This document shows, in pieces, positions 1 to 4,902 of a stretch of DNA of 28,238 nt (positions are counted from its first letter, which is position 1; each line of letters opens with the position of its first letter). The notes beneath the pieces are model-generated. The model saw nothing but the letters and a program-made list of their open reading frames with translations. It did no database searches and was not told the DNA's origin. The translations under genes were made by a program, and so were the position numbers. The stretch comes from a virus: positions 1 through 28,238 of the IMG/VR virus record IMGVR_UViG_3300027141_000017, one strand, 5' to 3'.

Positions 1-8
1 ACACCTGC

Positions 9-251
9 ATGATACCGATGCAATGCCAGCGCTGCTCCAGCTCGATGGTCAGAGCAGTAGCCACGAACAACAAGGAGCCCGGCGTGACGGTGCGAAAGCG
101 GCAGTGCGCCGACTGTGGGTTCGTGTGGTTCACGGTGGAGCTGCCCGTTAGCCCGGCGGTAGTCGGCTGGGGGCGGATCGATGCGAGGGGACAAAGCAAG
201 CCGGTGCTGCGGGTGCCGGTGGAGATCGCGGTCGGCACCGAGGCCGTGTGA
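9..251 (+). CDS. small zinc-ribbon protein, possibly 5'-truncated
   Basis: This 80-residue protein has two cysteine pairs, CQRC near residue 6 and CADC near residue 34, separated by about 25 residues rich in Arg, Lys and Asn. That spacing is typical of a zinc ribbon of the kind found in phage Ogr-like activators and at the N-terminus of NrdR. The C-terminal half (about residues 45-80) is hydrophobic and beta-rich with no recognisable motif. A role in DNA or RNA binding is an inference from the ribbon alone. The frame is open back to the window edge, so the start is uncertain: ATG at 9 and ATG at 18 are both possible and neither has a visible Shine-Dalgarno sequence. It is the first of a run of small plus-strand genes and is followed by an 87-base non-coding stretch. 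Confidence 0.65.
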   Translation: MIPMQCQRCSSSMVRAVATNNKEPGVTVRKRQCADCGFVWFTVELPVSPAVVGWGRIDARGQSKPVLRVPVEIAVGTEAV

Positions 252-338
252 AGAACTGTCACACGCTTGTGGCATGTGCCCCGCCGATGGGGCATGATTA
301 GCGCATCGGAGGGAAACACCTCCGCCGCTTTCCGAGTC
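252..338 (+). promoter_or_regulatory. intergenic leader with repeat element and hairpins
   Basis: The stretch before the gene at 339 holds an 11-base word GAACTGTCACA (253-263). It is followed by an inverted repeat GCCCC-gccgat-GGGGC (278-293) and a second inverted repeat GGAGG-gaaaca-CCTCC (308-323). The 11-base word recurs in reverse orientation at 4418-4428, and the region around the first hairpin aligns with 4455-4487, in front of another plus-strand gene. No convincing -35/-10 pair is visible; CATGAT at 293-298 is a poor -10. The likely role is promoter or operator for the small-gene operon, inferred only from repetition and position. Confidence 0.4.
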
Positions 339-503
339 ATGACCAAGCGCACTCGCCAGATCGCCTTCACTGCCAACCGCAAGGGACAGGCCATCGCTTA
401 CCGCTGGTGCCCCTACGGCCACCGTTGGTTCCGTACTGGTTATGAAGCCGCCAAGTTCGCTGTGGCTACTGGTGAAGCAATCGAAGTTCCTTATCTCAAG
501 TGA
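339..503 (+). CDS. small conserved phage protein, unknown function
   Basis: This 54-residue basic protein opens MTKRTRQIAFTANRKG and has a central segment AIAYRWCPYGHRWFRTGYEA rich in aromatic and basic residues, followed by an acidic-hydrophobic end. I recall similar short proteins with an AIAYRW core from cyanobacterial phages, with no assigned function. Two upstream in-frame ATG/TTG starts (294 and 267) would add residues that run through the hairpin region and look non-coding, so I take ATG 339. Its stop is followed within three bases by the next start at 506, so the two are probably co-transcribed. Confidence 0.6.
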   Translation: MTKRTRQIAFTANRKGQAIAYRWCPYGHRWFRTGYEAAKFAVATGEAIEVPYLK

Positions 504-505
504 TC

Positions 506-640
506 ATGATCAACCGCATCAACAATGCCATCTGCCTTCTTGTCGTCGCTGCCGTGTTCGCAATGATCGGCATCGAGGCTGGCAATCAAGCAGGCGCTAC
601 GCACTCCGGCACGCAGTCCTACATCGAGGTGCGCAAGTGA
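506..640 (+). CDS. 44-residue single-pass membrane peptide
   Basis: The short reading frame begins MINRINNAICLLVVAAVFAM and has one hydrophobic segment (about residues 8-23) followed by a polar tail ending YIEVRK. It has the look of a small type II or signal-anchored membrane protein. No lipobox is present: the cysteine at residue 10 lies within the hydrophobic stretch without LAGC-type context. Its TGA stop overlaps the GTG start of the next gene (GTGA at 637-640), a translational coupling pattern used repeatedly in this cluster. Function is unknown; small membrane peptides in early phage regions can act on the host envelope or in superinfection exclusion, but nothing here shows that. Confidence 0.6.
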   Translation: MINRINNAICLLVVAAVFAMIGIEAGNQAGATHSGTQSYIEVRK

Positions 641-810
641 CCCCCCGCCGCTTTTACTTTACGATCAAGTCCGCCAACGTCGTCGAGTGCGTACTGGCGC
701 ACAGCCTGACCGAGGCCAAGCTGATCGCCGCCGATACATGGCTCCCTTGGTGGAATCAGATCGAATGGCTCAACCCTGAAACCGTCACCGACCCATCTAT
801 CCATGCGTGA
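637..810 (+). CDS. small protein, unknown function
   Basis: The 57-residue protein starts with GTG at 637, inside the GTGA overlap with the preceding stop. The sequence begins TPRRFYFTIKSANVVECVLA and continues with a helical segment (SLTEAKLIAADTWLPWW) and a short tail. The frame is open further upstream, but that part overlaps the neighbouring gene out of frame and is unlikely to be coding. The beta-strand then helix order, with an alanine-rich 'TEAKLIAADTW' segment, resembles the next gene's 'TKRAAIKYAEARW' pattern, so the two may be distant paralogues of a small alpha-beta fold. No function is recognised. Its stop overlaps the next gene by 8 bases. Confidence 0.6.
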   Translation: MTPRRFYFTIKSANVVECVLAHSLTEAKLIAADTWLPWWNQIEWLNPETVTDPSIHA

Positions 811-1024
811 GATTGTTCCGTTCCAATGGGTTGAGGAGTCCGTCAGCCGTCACGGCGATGGCATCAGCCGCCCACACGCCAAGACCCGCACGCGGGAATA
901 CCGCCTGCTGGTCTACAAGCCCGGCGCCATGCCGATGACTTGGATCACCCGCGCGGAGACCAAGCGTGCCGCCATCAAGTACGCCGAGGCGCGCTGGCCT
1001 GGTGCCGTGGTGGAGGTGGGGTGA
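803..1024 (+). CDS. small basic alpha-beta protein, unknown function
   Basis: This 73-residue protein starts at ATG 803 within the end of the previous gene. It contains a basic stretch (SRPHAKTRTREYRLLVYKPG) followed by a beta-strand and a helix ending in 'AIKYAEARWPGAVVEVG'. The end, a strand-helix-strand with a WPGA turn, resembles a small module common in phage accessory proteins. No catalytic motif or cysteine pair is visible. The stop TGA at 1022-1024 shares its last base with the ATG of the next gene (TGATG), supporting both boundaries and co-translation. Function unknown. Confidence 0.65.
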   Translation: MREIVPFQWVEESVSRHGDGISRPHAKTRTREYRLLVYKPGAMPMTWITRAETKRAAIKYAEARWPGAVVEVG

Positions 1025-1560
1025 TGACTGATTACAAAGCAACGCCTGATCAGTGGAATCAAGTTCAGCGATGCGCCGATGTAGTTGGCAGCTCTGATTG
1101 CTCTGCAATTCTTGAACTTCGCGCCAGGGTCGAGGTGCTGGAGGATGCTGCACAGAAGCACATCATCGAAACCAGTGCCAACATCTTGGCCTTGGCGAGC
1201 CGGGTCGATGCGCTGGAGGCGGCCAAGCGCCCAGCCTCAAAGGTCTACGAGATCAATGAGCCGCTGCAATTGACGCCCGAGCAGGCGCAACAGGTCAGGG
1301 ATCTGCTAGCACCCGACTCCAAGCCAACTCCTAATTTCTCCCAAATTGGGAGGTCGCTGGCGCTGGTGGAGCGGGTAAAGGCGGTGATTGAGTTGGAGGA
1401 TGAAAAGCACTACTGGCCGTCCCCTGAGGCGATTGCAGCCGACGTGGTTTACGCCGACATGGCCCGCGCCGCGATCCGCGAGGTGGCGGTGTGGTTGCGG
1501 GGGCAGCATGACGGCGACCTGGTGGCAGCGACCGTGCTTGAGCGGGAGGCCGGGCAATGA
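1024..1560 (+). CDS. coiled-coil containing protein, unknown function
   Basis: The 178-residue protein starts MTDYKATPDQWNQVQRCADV at ATG 1024 in a TGATG junction. Residues about 25-65 form a leucine/alanine heptad region (CSAILELRARVEVLEDAA... ILALASRVDALEAAKR), a likely coiled coil. A middle part (about 75-100) contains 'LTPEQAQQVRDLLAP', and the C-terminal third (about 110-178) is helical with a WPSPEAIAADVVYADMARAA segment. The opening and the 'LELRARVEVLE' region match, from memory, hypothetical proteins seen repeatedly in Synechococcus-type phages. It is the longest gene of the plus-strand cluster. It shares its first five residues (MTDYK) with the next gene, so the N-termini may derive from one duplicated start region. 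Confidence 0.7.
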   Translation: MTDYKATPDQWNQVQRCADVVGSSDCSAILELRARVEVLEDAAQKHIIETSANILALASRVDALEAAKRPASKVYEINEPLQLTPEQAQQVRDLLAPDSKPTPNFSQIGRSLALVERVKAVIELEDEKHYWPSPEAIAADVVYADMARAAIREVAVWLRGQHDGDLVAATVLEREAGQ

Positions 1561-1739
1561 CTGATTACAAGCCCGTGCCATTGGACACCCTTGAGAACCG
1601 CCTGGGCAATGCTCTTGGCTTGGCCATTGCCATGATTCGCAAGCCCGAAACCATCGACAACAAAATCATGACTCAGATCGAAGCGCCATTTGGAGAGTGG
1701 TGCGACGCCCTCGTTGACGGAGGGCTGCTCGATGACTGA
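1557..1739 (+). CDS. small protein sharing MTDYK start, unknown function
   Basis: This 60-residue acidic protein starts at ATG 1557, overlapping the preceding stop by ATGA. It begins MTDYKPVPLDTLENRLGNAL, then has a helical segment with LAIAMIRKPETIDNKIM and ends WCDALVDGGLLDD. The MTDYK opening matches that of the upstream gene. There are no metal-binding or catalytic motifs. Its end overlaps the start of the next gene at 1732. I do not recognise a family; position and overlap on both sides support that it is translated. Confidence 0.6.
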   Translation: MTDYKPVPLDTLENRLGNALGLAIAMIRKPETIDNKIMTQIEAPFGEWCDALVDGGLLDD

Positions 1740-1977
1740 CCTATCCCCCGCAGCACAGGCAGTGCTGGATGCTGCCAACAATGTCAATTCCTACGGTCCA
1801 GATGATTGCCTCAACGAATCTCGCTGGATTGCCGCCGCCGCCCTGCGAGCTGCTGCGGATCAGGTATTAGCCGCCCAATGGGAAGGGCGAATAGAACCCG
1901 ATGCAGCACACAGCATCGGCATCAACTGGACCCGTGACGCGCTGTTCGCCATTGCCGCCGAGCTGGAGGTCGCCTGA
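1732..1977 (+). CDS. small alanine-rich helical protein, unknown function
   Basis: The 81-residue protein starts at ATG 1732, eight bases before the end of the previous gene. It opens MTDLSPAAQAVLDAANNV and carries helices around ESRWIAAAALRAAADQVLAA and the C-terminal DALFAIAAELEVA. The 'SPAAQAVLDAA... IAAALRAAADQV' layout resembles short phage and plasmid accessory proteins of unknown role that I have seen in cyanobacterial phages. An earlier in-frame ATG at 1690 lies well inside the upstream gene and is less likely. The stop at 1975-1977 shares its final base with the next ATG. Confidence 0.65.
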   Translation: MTDLSPAAQAVLDAANNVNSYGPDDCLNESRWIAAAALRAAADQVLAAQWEGRIEPDAAHSIGINWTRDALFAIAAELEVA

Positions 1978-2177
1978 TGGATCACATCCGCGCCAAACTG
2001 GAAGCCCTGATCAGTGATTCCGGCATGTTCCACGCCGGGCAGCAAGAGGAGCGGCAGCGGTTTGCTGGCCTGCTGCGCGCTCGCCTCGATCAGCTGGTCA
2101 ACATGCCCAGCCACCAGCACATCTCCGCGCGCCGCGAGGAGCTGCTGAACATCCTGCAAGCTTTGATGCAACCATGA
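1977..2177 (+). CDS. small helical protein, unknown function
   Basis: This 66-residue protein starts in a TGATGG junction. It is predicted to be almost entirely helical: MDHIRAKLEALISDSGMF, then a polar QQEERQRFAGLLRARLDQLV, then a C-terminal ISARREELLNILQALMQ. The Arg/Glu-rich amphipathic helices suggest a dimer or a protein-protein adaptor, which is an inference from composition. It has no cysteines and no motif. The stop overlaps the next gene's ATG (ATGA at 2174-2177). Confidence 0.62.
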   Translation: MDHIRAKLEALISDSGMFHAGQQEERQRFAGLLRARLDQLVNMPSHQHISARREELLNILQALMQP

Positions 2178-2464
2178 ACCGCGTCCAACTCGACCAGCAA
2201 CGCGCCGACATGATGGAGGCGCTGTATCAACGCAGCGGCCGTCAGGAGTTGCCGTATGGCCATCCACTGCGTGGCACCCTCACCGGCCTGTGGGAGGAGT
2301 TTGCGCTCGACATCGCCGCAAACTTCCGTGACACGGACTACGCCACACTGCTCGACCGAGTGGTGAAGGCGATGGATGAAACCGAATCGGTGATGACGCA
2401 GAAGCAGGCGCAGCAGGCCATCGAGGTGTGCCGCCAAGTACTGATGGGGGAGAAGTGGCGGTGA
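2174..2464 (+). CDS. small helical protein, unknown function
   Basis: The 96-residue protein opens MNRVQLDQQRADMMEALYQR and reads as four or five amphipathic helices, with a conserved-looking HPLRGTLTGLWEEFALDIA segment in the middle. I recognise 'GLWQEF'-type segments from short phage proteins of unknown function, but cannot name a family. It starts in an ATGA overlap and its TGA at 2462-2464 overlaps the GTG start of the next gene, so it sits in the same translationally coupled chain. Function unknown. Confidence 0.65.
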   Translation: MNRVQLDQQRADMMEALYQRSGRQELPYGHPLRGTLTGLWEEFALDIAANFRDTDYATLLDRVVKAMDETESVMTQKQAQQAIEVCRQVLMGEKWR

Positions 2465-2673
2465 AGGCGCCGACCAGCACCAGCTTCAAGCCAGGCCATG
2501 TGCCCGGTAACGCTGTATTGACGCCGCAAAACGCCATCGACATCCGCAAGCTGTACGCCAGCGGCTGGACAATCAAACAGCTGGCGGTGATTTACGGCAT
2601 CACCAGCACCCACGTCTACGACATCATCACCCGCAAGAAATGGAAGAACGCAGAACAGCAGGCGACCTCGTGA
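2461..2673 (+). CDS. helix-turn-helix DNA-binding protein
   Basis: This 70-residue protein starts with GTG 2461 in a GTGA overlap. After an unstructured basic N-terminus (about 20 residues) comes 'LTPQNAIDIRKLYASGWTIK' followed by 'QLAVIYGITSTHVYDIITRK'. That is a textbook helix-turn-helix of the resolvase/sigma-70 region 4 type: a first helix ending in an A-S-G-W turn, a second helix 'KQLAVIYGI' and a recognition helix 'STHVYDIITRKKW'. Such minimal proteins often regulate transcription or bind operator DNA in phages. The target cannot be read from the sequence; the shared elements at 253-307 and 4418-4487 are candidates. An upstream in-frame ATG at 2428 lies in the previous gene. Confidence 0.72.
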   Translation: MKAPTSTSFKPGHVPGNAVLTPQNAIDIRKLYASGWTIKQLAVIYGITSTHVYDIITRKKWKNAEQQATS

Positions 2674-2900
2674 ACCACCCCCCGCACTATCAGGCGGGCA
2701 CCATCGAGGCCATCGACTTCATTGAGTCGGTGATCAGCGATGCGCCGCACATGGTCCCGGCATATCTCCAGGGGCAGGCGCTCAAGTACATGATTCGCAT
2801 GTGGCTCAAGGGCGACGCGCTCGAGGATGCCCGCAAAGCGGAGTGGTATCTGAATCGACTCATTGCCAAGATGGAGTCATGCTCGAACATCTCCGCCTGA
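2670..2900 (+). CDS. DUF3310-like small protein
   Basis: The 76-residue product begins VNHPPHYQAGTIEAIDFIES and continues with 'AYLQGQALKYMIRMWLKGDA' and 'EDARKAEWYLNRLIAKMES'. This is the typical layout of DUF3310 proteins, which are common in phages: an NHPxHY start, an EaIDfIE helix, a KYmiRmw-KgD segment and a KA-WYL-rLi end. Family members are small soluble proteins often annotated as nucleotide kinase-like, without a proven reaction. I choose GTG 2670, in a GTGA overlap with the preceding stop, because the family normally starts close to the NHP motif. ATG 2640 would add ten residues and is the alternative. The next gene starts inside its 3' end at 2879. Confidence 0.8.
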   Translation: MNHPPHYQAGTIEAIDFIESVISDAPHMVPAYLQGQALKYMIRMWLKGDALEDARKAEWYLNRLIAKMESCSNISA

Positions 2901-3100
2901 ACTGGCTAGAGCGGCAAGCTCTGCGGATCCTTTGCCGCAGCCAGCGCATTGGCCTCCTGGTGGTCAAGCGCCACGGTTCTCGGATGGTCTTCGTGGTGCG
3001 GGATCAGACCGATCCCATCGACATTACGCAGACCGATGAGCCGCTGTCGATGCAGCTCGAGCGGTTGTATCACCAGCCAAGCTATGGAGAGGATGAATGA
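2879..3100 (+). CDS. small protein, unknown function
   Basis: This 73-residue protein starts at ATG 2879, 22 bases before the end of the DUF3310-like gene. It opens MLEHLRLNWLERQALRILCR, an amphipathic helix, followed by beta-strands (IGLLVVKRHGSRMVFVVRDQ) and an acidic tail ending YHQPSYGEDE. Helix followed by a beta-hairpin with basic residues is compatible with a nucleic-acid binding fold, but that is weak evidence. The in-frame extension to 2801 overlaps the neighbour and is rejected. It is linked to the following gene by an ATGA overlap at 3097-3100. Confidence 0.62.
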   Translation: MLEHLRLNWLERQALRILCRSQRIGLLVVKRHGSRMVFVVRDQTDPIDITQTDEPLSMQLERLYHQPSYGEDE

Positions 3101-3435
3101 TCAGGTTGCACGCCGGCCGATTATTGCTGGTGTGCGACCGCACTGATCGGAGCTGGCACGCGCGCGTGATGCTCGGTCCAAAGGCTGAGCATCAGGTCGA
3201 GGTTGATACCGGCACTGTTCACCTGCCGGATGCGCTGCTGCGCGCTGAGGCTGTCTTCCAGGCGGCAGTGGCCAGCATCAGACCGGAGACGGCCAGCGTG
3301 ATGTGCTGGGACTGCATCCAGTGGGAGATGAGCACCCAGCGTTGCGATTTGTTGCTGCCGGAGAGCAAGCGAAGTGGCGGGCGCTACGCGGTGAGTTGCG
3401 ACTTCTTCCAGCGGGCATTGCCGGCGGCAGACTGA
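3097..3435 (+). CDS. four-cysteine protein, possible metal binding
   Basis: The 112-residue protein has an N-terminal beta-rich part (MIRLHAGRLLLVCDRTDRSW...), an alanine-rich helix (LLRAEAVFQAAVASI) and then a C-terminal segment with CWDC near residue 70, a cysteine near 83 and another near 100 in 'YAVSCDFFQ'. The C-x2-C plus two spaced cysteines could hold zinc or an iron-sulfur cluster. The pattern CWDC-x(n)-C-x(n)-C in short phage proteins is familiar to me but has no named function. It overlaps the upstream gene by four bases and is followed by a 19-base gap. Confidence 0.65.
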   Translation: MIRLHAGRLLLVCDRTDRSWHARVMLGPKAEHQVEVDTGTVHLPDALLRAEAVFQAAVASIRPETASVMCWDCIQWEMSTQRCDLLLPESKRSGGRYAVSCDFFQRALPAAD

Positions 3436-3454
3436 TAGAGGCCGCCAGGTCGCC

Positions 3455-3667
3455 GTGTCAAAGCGTGAGTTCAACACGCCTATCCGTGAGCCGTGGAATG
3501 TGCTCATCCATCAATCGCTGCAGGCAATCGACCGGCATAACCGGCTCTGGTTTGACTCCGGCGATGGATGGCACCTCCAGCAGGCGCAGGTGCTGCGCGA
3601 CTATGTGGCGGACCTAAAAACATGGATTCATCGTGAGGAGGCACGGCAATGTTCGGACCTGAAGTGA
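3455..3667 (+). CDS. small helical protein, unknown function
   Basis: This 70-residue protein starts with GTG 3455. The sequence SKREFNTPIREPWNVLIHQS leads into a helical region 'LQAIDRHNRLWFDSGDGWHL' and 'QQAQVLRDYVADLKTWIHRE'. The last helix, with spaced Leu, Val and Trp, suggests a helical pair. No motif or cofactor residues are visible. Its 3' end overlaps the next gene start (ATG 3649) by 19 bases. The GTG start is supported by repeated GTG use in this cluster, but there is only a weak purine stretch in front of it, so the exact start is less certain. Confidence 0.58.
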   Translation: MSKREFNTPIREPWNVLIHQSLQAIDRHNRLWFDSGDGWHLQQAQVLRDYVADLKTWIHREEARQCSDLK

Positions 3668-3819
3668 TCAGCCGGACTGATCGAGACGGCGGCTACATCG
3701 AGGTGCTGATGCCTGTGAAGGGTGAGGTGTATTACCGAAGCTGCGTCGGTGGCGTATGCCGGTATAGCTCGGACTGGTTTCAGGCAGAGATCTACCTCAA
3801 TCAGATGCTGCGGCCATGA
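3649..3819 (+). CDS. small beta-rich protein, unknown function
   Basis: The 56-residue protein reads MFGPEVISRTDRDGGYIEVL, then MPVKGEVYYRSCVGGVCRYS and SDWFQAEIYLNQMLRP. Three short strands are followed by one helix. Two cysteines (residues 32 and 37) are close together but there is no second pair, so metal binding is doubtful. The gene overlaps the preceding one by 19 bases and its stop overlaps the next start by ATGA (3816-3819), which supports translation in the same chain. No family recognised. Confidence 0.55.
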   Translation: MFGPEVISRTDRDGGYIEVLMPVKGEVYYRSCVGGVCRYSSDWFQAEIYLNQMLRP

Positions 3820-3899
3820 AGATCCCGCCGGTGGTGATTTTCGGCCTCACCTGGCTAGGCGGCATGTTGCTCGCCACTATCTGGTTGACGATGTTCTGA
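3816..3899 (+). CDS. 27-residue membrane peptide
   Basis: A very short frame, MKIPPVVIFGLTWLGGMLLA followed by TIWLTMF, starts in an ATGA overlap with the previous gene. Almost the whole peptide (residues 5-27) is hydrophobic, giving one membrane span with a single positive charge at the N-terminus. It closes the plus-strand cluster and runs 45 bases into the 3' end of the convergent HNH gene. The tight coupling and clean hydrophobic character argue for a real gene, but at this length chance cannot be excluded. Role unknown. Confidence 0.45.
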   Translation: MKIPPVVIFGLTWLGGMLLATIWLTMF

Positions 3900-4199
3900 G
3901 TGGTTGGTGATCCACTGGACGATCGCCCACTCGCCGAGCGCCGACCAGAACGGCTGAGCGCGATACCAGTCCACCCATGGCTTGTGACCTTTCTGGCTGT
4001 TGCACATCAGGCAGCAGGAGACCAAGTTCTCGCGCACGGTTAGGCCGCCGTGGACCTTAGGGATGACGTGATCGAGGGTGGGGCTACGGCCGAGGGGATC
4101 GTTGCAATAGGCGCACCTATATCCCCAGCGGAGGTGGATCTGATCACGCGCCGATCGACGGGTGACCAGCCGGGTTTCGTCAATGTGGTGCTGATCCAC
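3855..4199 (-). CDS. HNH endonuclease
   Basis: The 114-residue protein carries the complete HNH core: CAYC near residue 30, 'LDHVIPKVHGG' near 43-53, 'RENLVSCCLMCNSQKGHK' near 56-73. The DH, N and CxxC elements form the beta-beta-alpha-metal nuclease fold with a structural zinc held by four cysteines. Such proteins nick or cut double-stranded DNA; phage copies may assist packaging, act as homing endonucleases, or act on competing DNA. In this window it is not beside the terminase but in a separate two-gene minus-strand unit with the small protein at 4180-4365, overlapping it by 20 bases. The last 20 residues, after the conserved WYR-QPFW segment, overlap the convergent membrane peptide gene. 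Confidence 0.85.
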   Translation of the reverse strand: MDQHHIDETRLVTRRSARDQIHLRWGYRCAYCNDPLGRSPTLDHVIPKVHGGLTVRENLVSCCLMCNSQKGHKPWVDWYRAQPFWSALGEWAIVQWITNHSEHRQPDSGEQHAA

Positions 4200-4365
4200 A
4201 CAGGTCTACGGGGAGGGTGAACAGCTCGATGCCCAGCTCTAGGAGATCTTCCTCGTTGTGGACGAACTCAGCGATTTGGGAGTAAATGTCAGCCGGCAGC
4301 TCCTCGGGATCGGTTTCGGAGCGCACCAGCACCTTGGCGGTGATCTCCACGATGTACGCCCGCAT
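4180..4365 (-). CDS. small acidic protein, unknown function
   Basis: The 61-residue protein starts MRAYIVEITAKVLVRSETDP and continues 'EELPADIYSQIAEFVHNEED', ending with a short proline-containing tail. A beta-strand, a polar loop and an acidic helix are evident; net charge is clearly negative. Upstream in-frame codons to 4482 run through the divergent regulatory region and give a proline-rich, unlikely sequence, so ATG 4365 is preferred. It lies directly upstream of the HNH gene with a 20-base overlap, so the two should be co-transcribed. It could be a partner or inhibitor of the nuclease, which is speculation from adjacency. Confidence 0.62.
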   Translation of the reverse strand: MRAYIVEITAKVLVRSETDPEELPADIYSQIAEFVHNEEDLLELGIELFTLPVDLCGSAPH

Positions 4366-4501
4366 GGGCGGCAGCCCCGGCTGGTTAAACGGTAGCGGGT
4401 GAGACGGGATCGGCAGATGTGACAGTTCGTTAACGTGCCCTGCATCCGGGGCACTGTGCCCTGTCGGCGGGGTACAGTTCACACATCAACGCACCGGACC
4501 A
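4366..4501. promoter_or_regulatory. divergent intergenic control region
   Basis: 136 bases separate the minus-strand gene at 4365 from the plus-strand gene at 4502, so the region should hold two outward promoters. It contains TGTGACAGTTC (4418-4428), the exact reverse complement of the word at 253-263, followed by GTTAAC (4429-4434). A segment at 4455-4487 aligns with 275-307 at 22 of 33 positions, and most of the differences are transitions. No consensus -35/-10 pair stands out; TACAGT at 4473-4478 is the best -10-like hexamer for the plus direction. Confidence 0.45.
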
Positions 4502-4675
4502 ATGCTCTCCACCTTCACCGCCAAGCTGACCACCCTCGCCACCGCCGACCTGCTTGAGCTGATCCATCAACTGATCGCCGAGGAAGTGTTCAACGCCTGC
4601 TTCGATGCTGCTCTGGATGAAGCCTGCAACCGTGACCCCGACCTGGCCTTCACTATTGAGGCCATGATGGCCTGA
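4502..4675 (+). CDS. 57-residue acidic helical protein
   Basis: The reading frame MLSTFTAKLTTLATADLLEL continues through IHQLIAEEVFNACFDAALDE and ends in an acidic ACNRDPDLAFTIEAMMA. The protein is alpha-helical throughout, acidic, with two cysteines. It is the first plus-strand gene downstream of the divergent control region and is followed within 8 bases by a strong hairpin. Small acidic helical proteins of this kind may be regulators or inhibitors, but no family is recognised. The frame ends in TGA at 4673-4675; no Shine-Dalgarno sequence is visible before ATG 4502, suggesting a leaderless or weakly initiated gene. Confidence 0.6.
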   Translation: MLSTFTAKLTTLATADLLELIHQLIAEEVFNACFDAALDEACNRDPDLAFTIEAMMA

Positions 4676-4682
4676 CCCCACC

Positions 4683-4702
4683 GGGGGCGCTTCGGCGCCC
4701 CT
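4683..4702 (+). terminator. GC-rich UUCG hairpin, possible terminator
   Basis: GGGGCGC (4684-4690) pairs perfectly with GCGCCCC (4695-4701) around a TTCG tetraloop, with a G-T pair at the base. This is a very stable stem. It directly follows the stop at 4675. No T-tract follows (TAACCTCCTCC), so it is not a textbook intrinsic terminator; it may attenuate transcription or protect the 3' end of the message. The gene at 4714 starts 12 bases after it. Confidence 0.55.
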
Positions 4703-4713
4703 AACCTCCTCCC

Positions 4714-4902
4714 ATGACCTACATCCTCCGCATCGGTCCGTGGCATATCGGACCGTTCACCACCCACATCGCTGCCACCACCTTCGCGGAGCAGCACGGC
4801 TGTGATGACTACACGATGATCCCGCTGGATGATCCTGCCGAAGCGCCTGGCATCATCCATCGGCTGCGGATGGCGCCGCTGCAGCATCCGATGGCGCGCT
4901 AG
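4714..4902 (+). CDS. small protein, unknown function
   Basis: The 62-residue protein opens MTYILRIGPWHIGPFTTHIA, followed by 'ATTFAEQHGCDDYTMIPLDD' and a proline-containing tail. The 'RIGPWHIGPF' strand pair followed by an 'AATFAEQHG' helix and 'DYTMIPLDDP' is a compact alpha-beta layout that I recall from small cyanophage proteins of unknown role. It starts 12 bases after the UUCG hairpin and has no evident ribosome binding site. Its TAG stop overlaps the TAG stop of the convergent dCTP deaminase-like gene through the shared palindrome CTAG (4899-4902). Confidence 0.55.
   Translation: MTYILRIGPWHIGPFTTHIAATTFAEQHGCDDYTMIPLDDPAEAPGIIHRLRMAPLQHPMAR

Noticed and set aside
442-636. N-terminal extension of the gene at 637
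   Set aside because: The extension overlaps the genes at 339 and 506 out of frame and has a random, His/Arg-rich composition; GTG 637 in a GTGA overlap is a better start.
3722-3910. Plus-strand frame of 62 codons overlapping two small genes
   Set aside because: Out of frame with the better-linked genes at 3649 and 3816, and its sequence lacks any structural pattern.
4683-4702. Calling the UUCG hairpin a definite intrinsic terminator
   Set aside because: The stem is strong but no T-tract follows on either strand, so only a possible terminator is reported.
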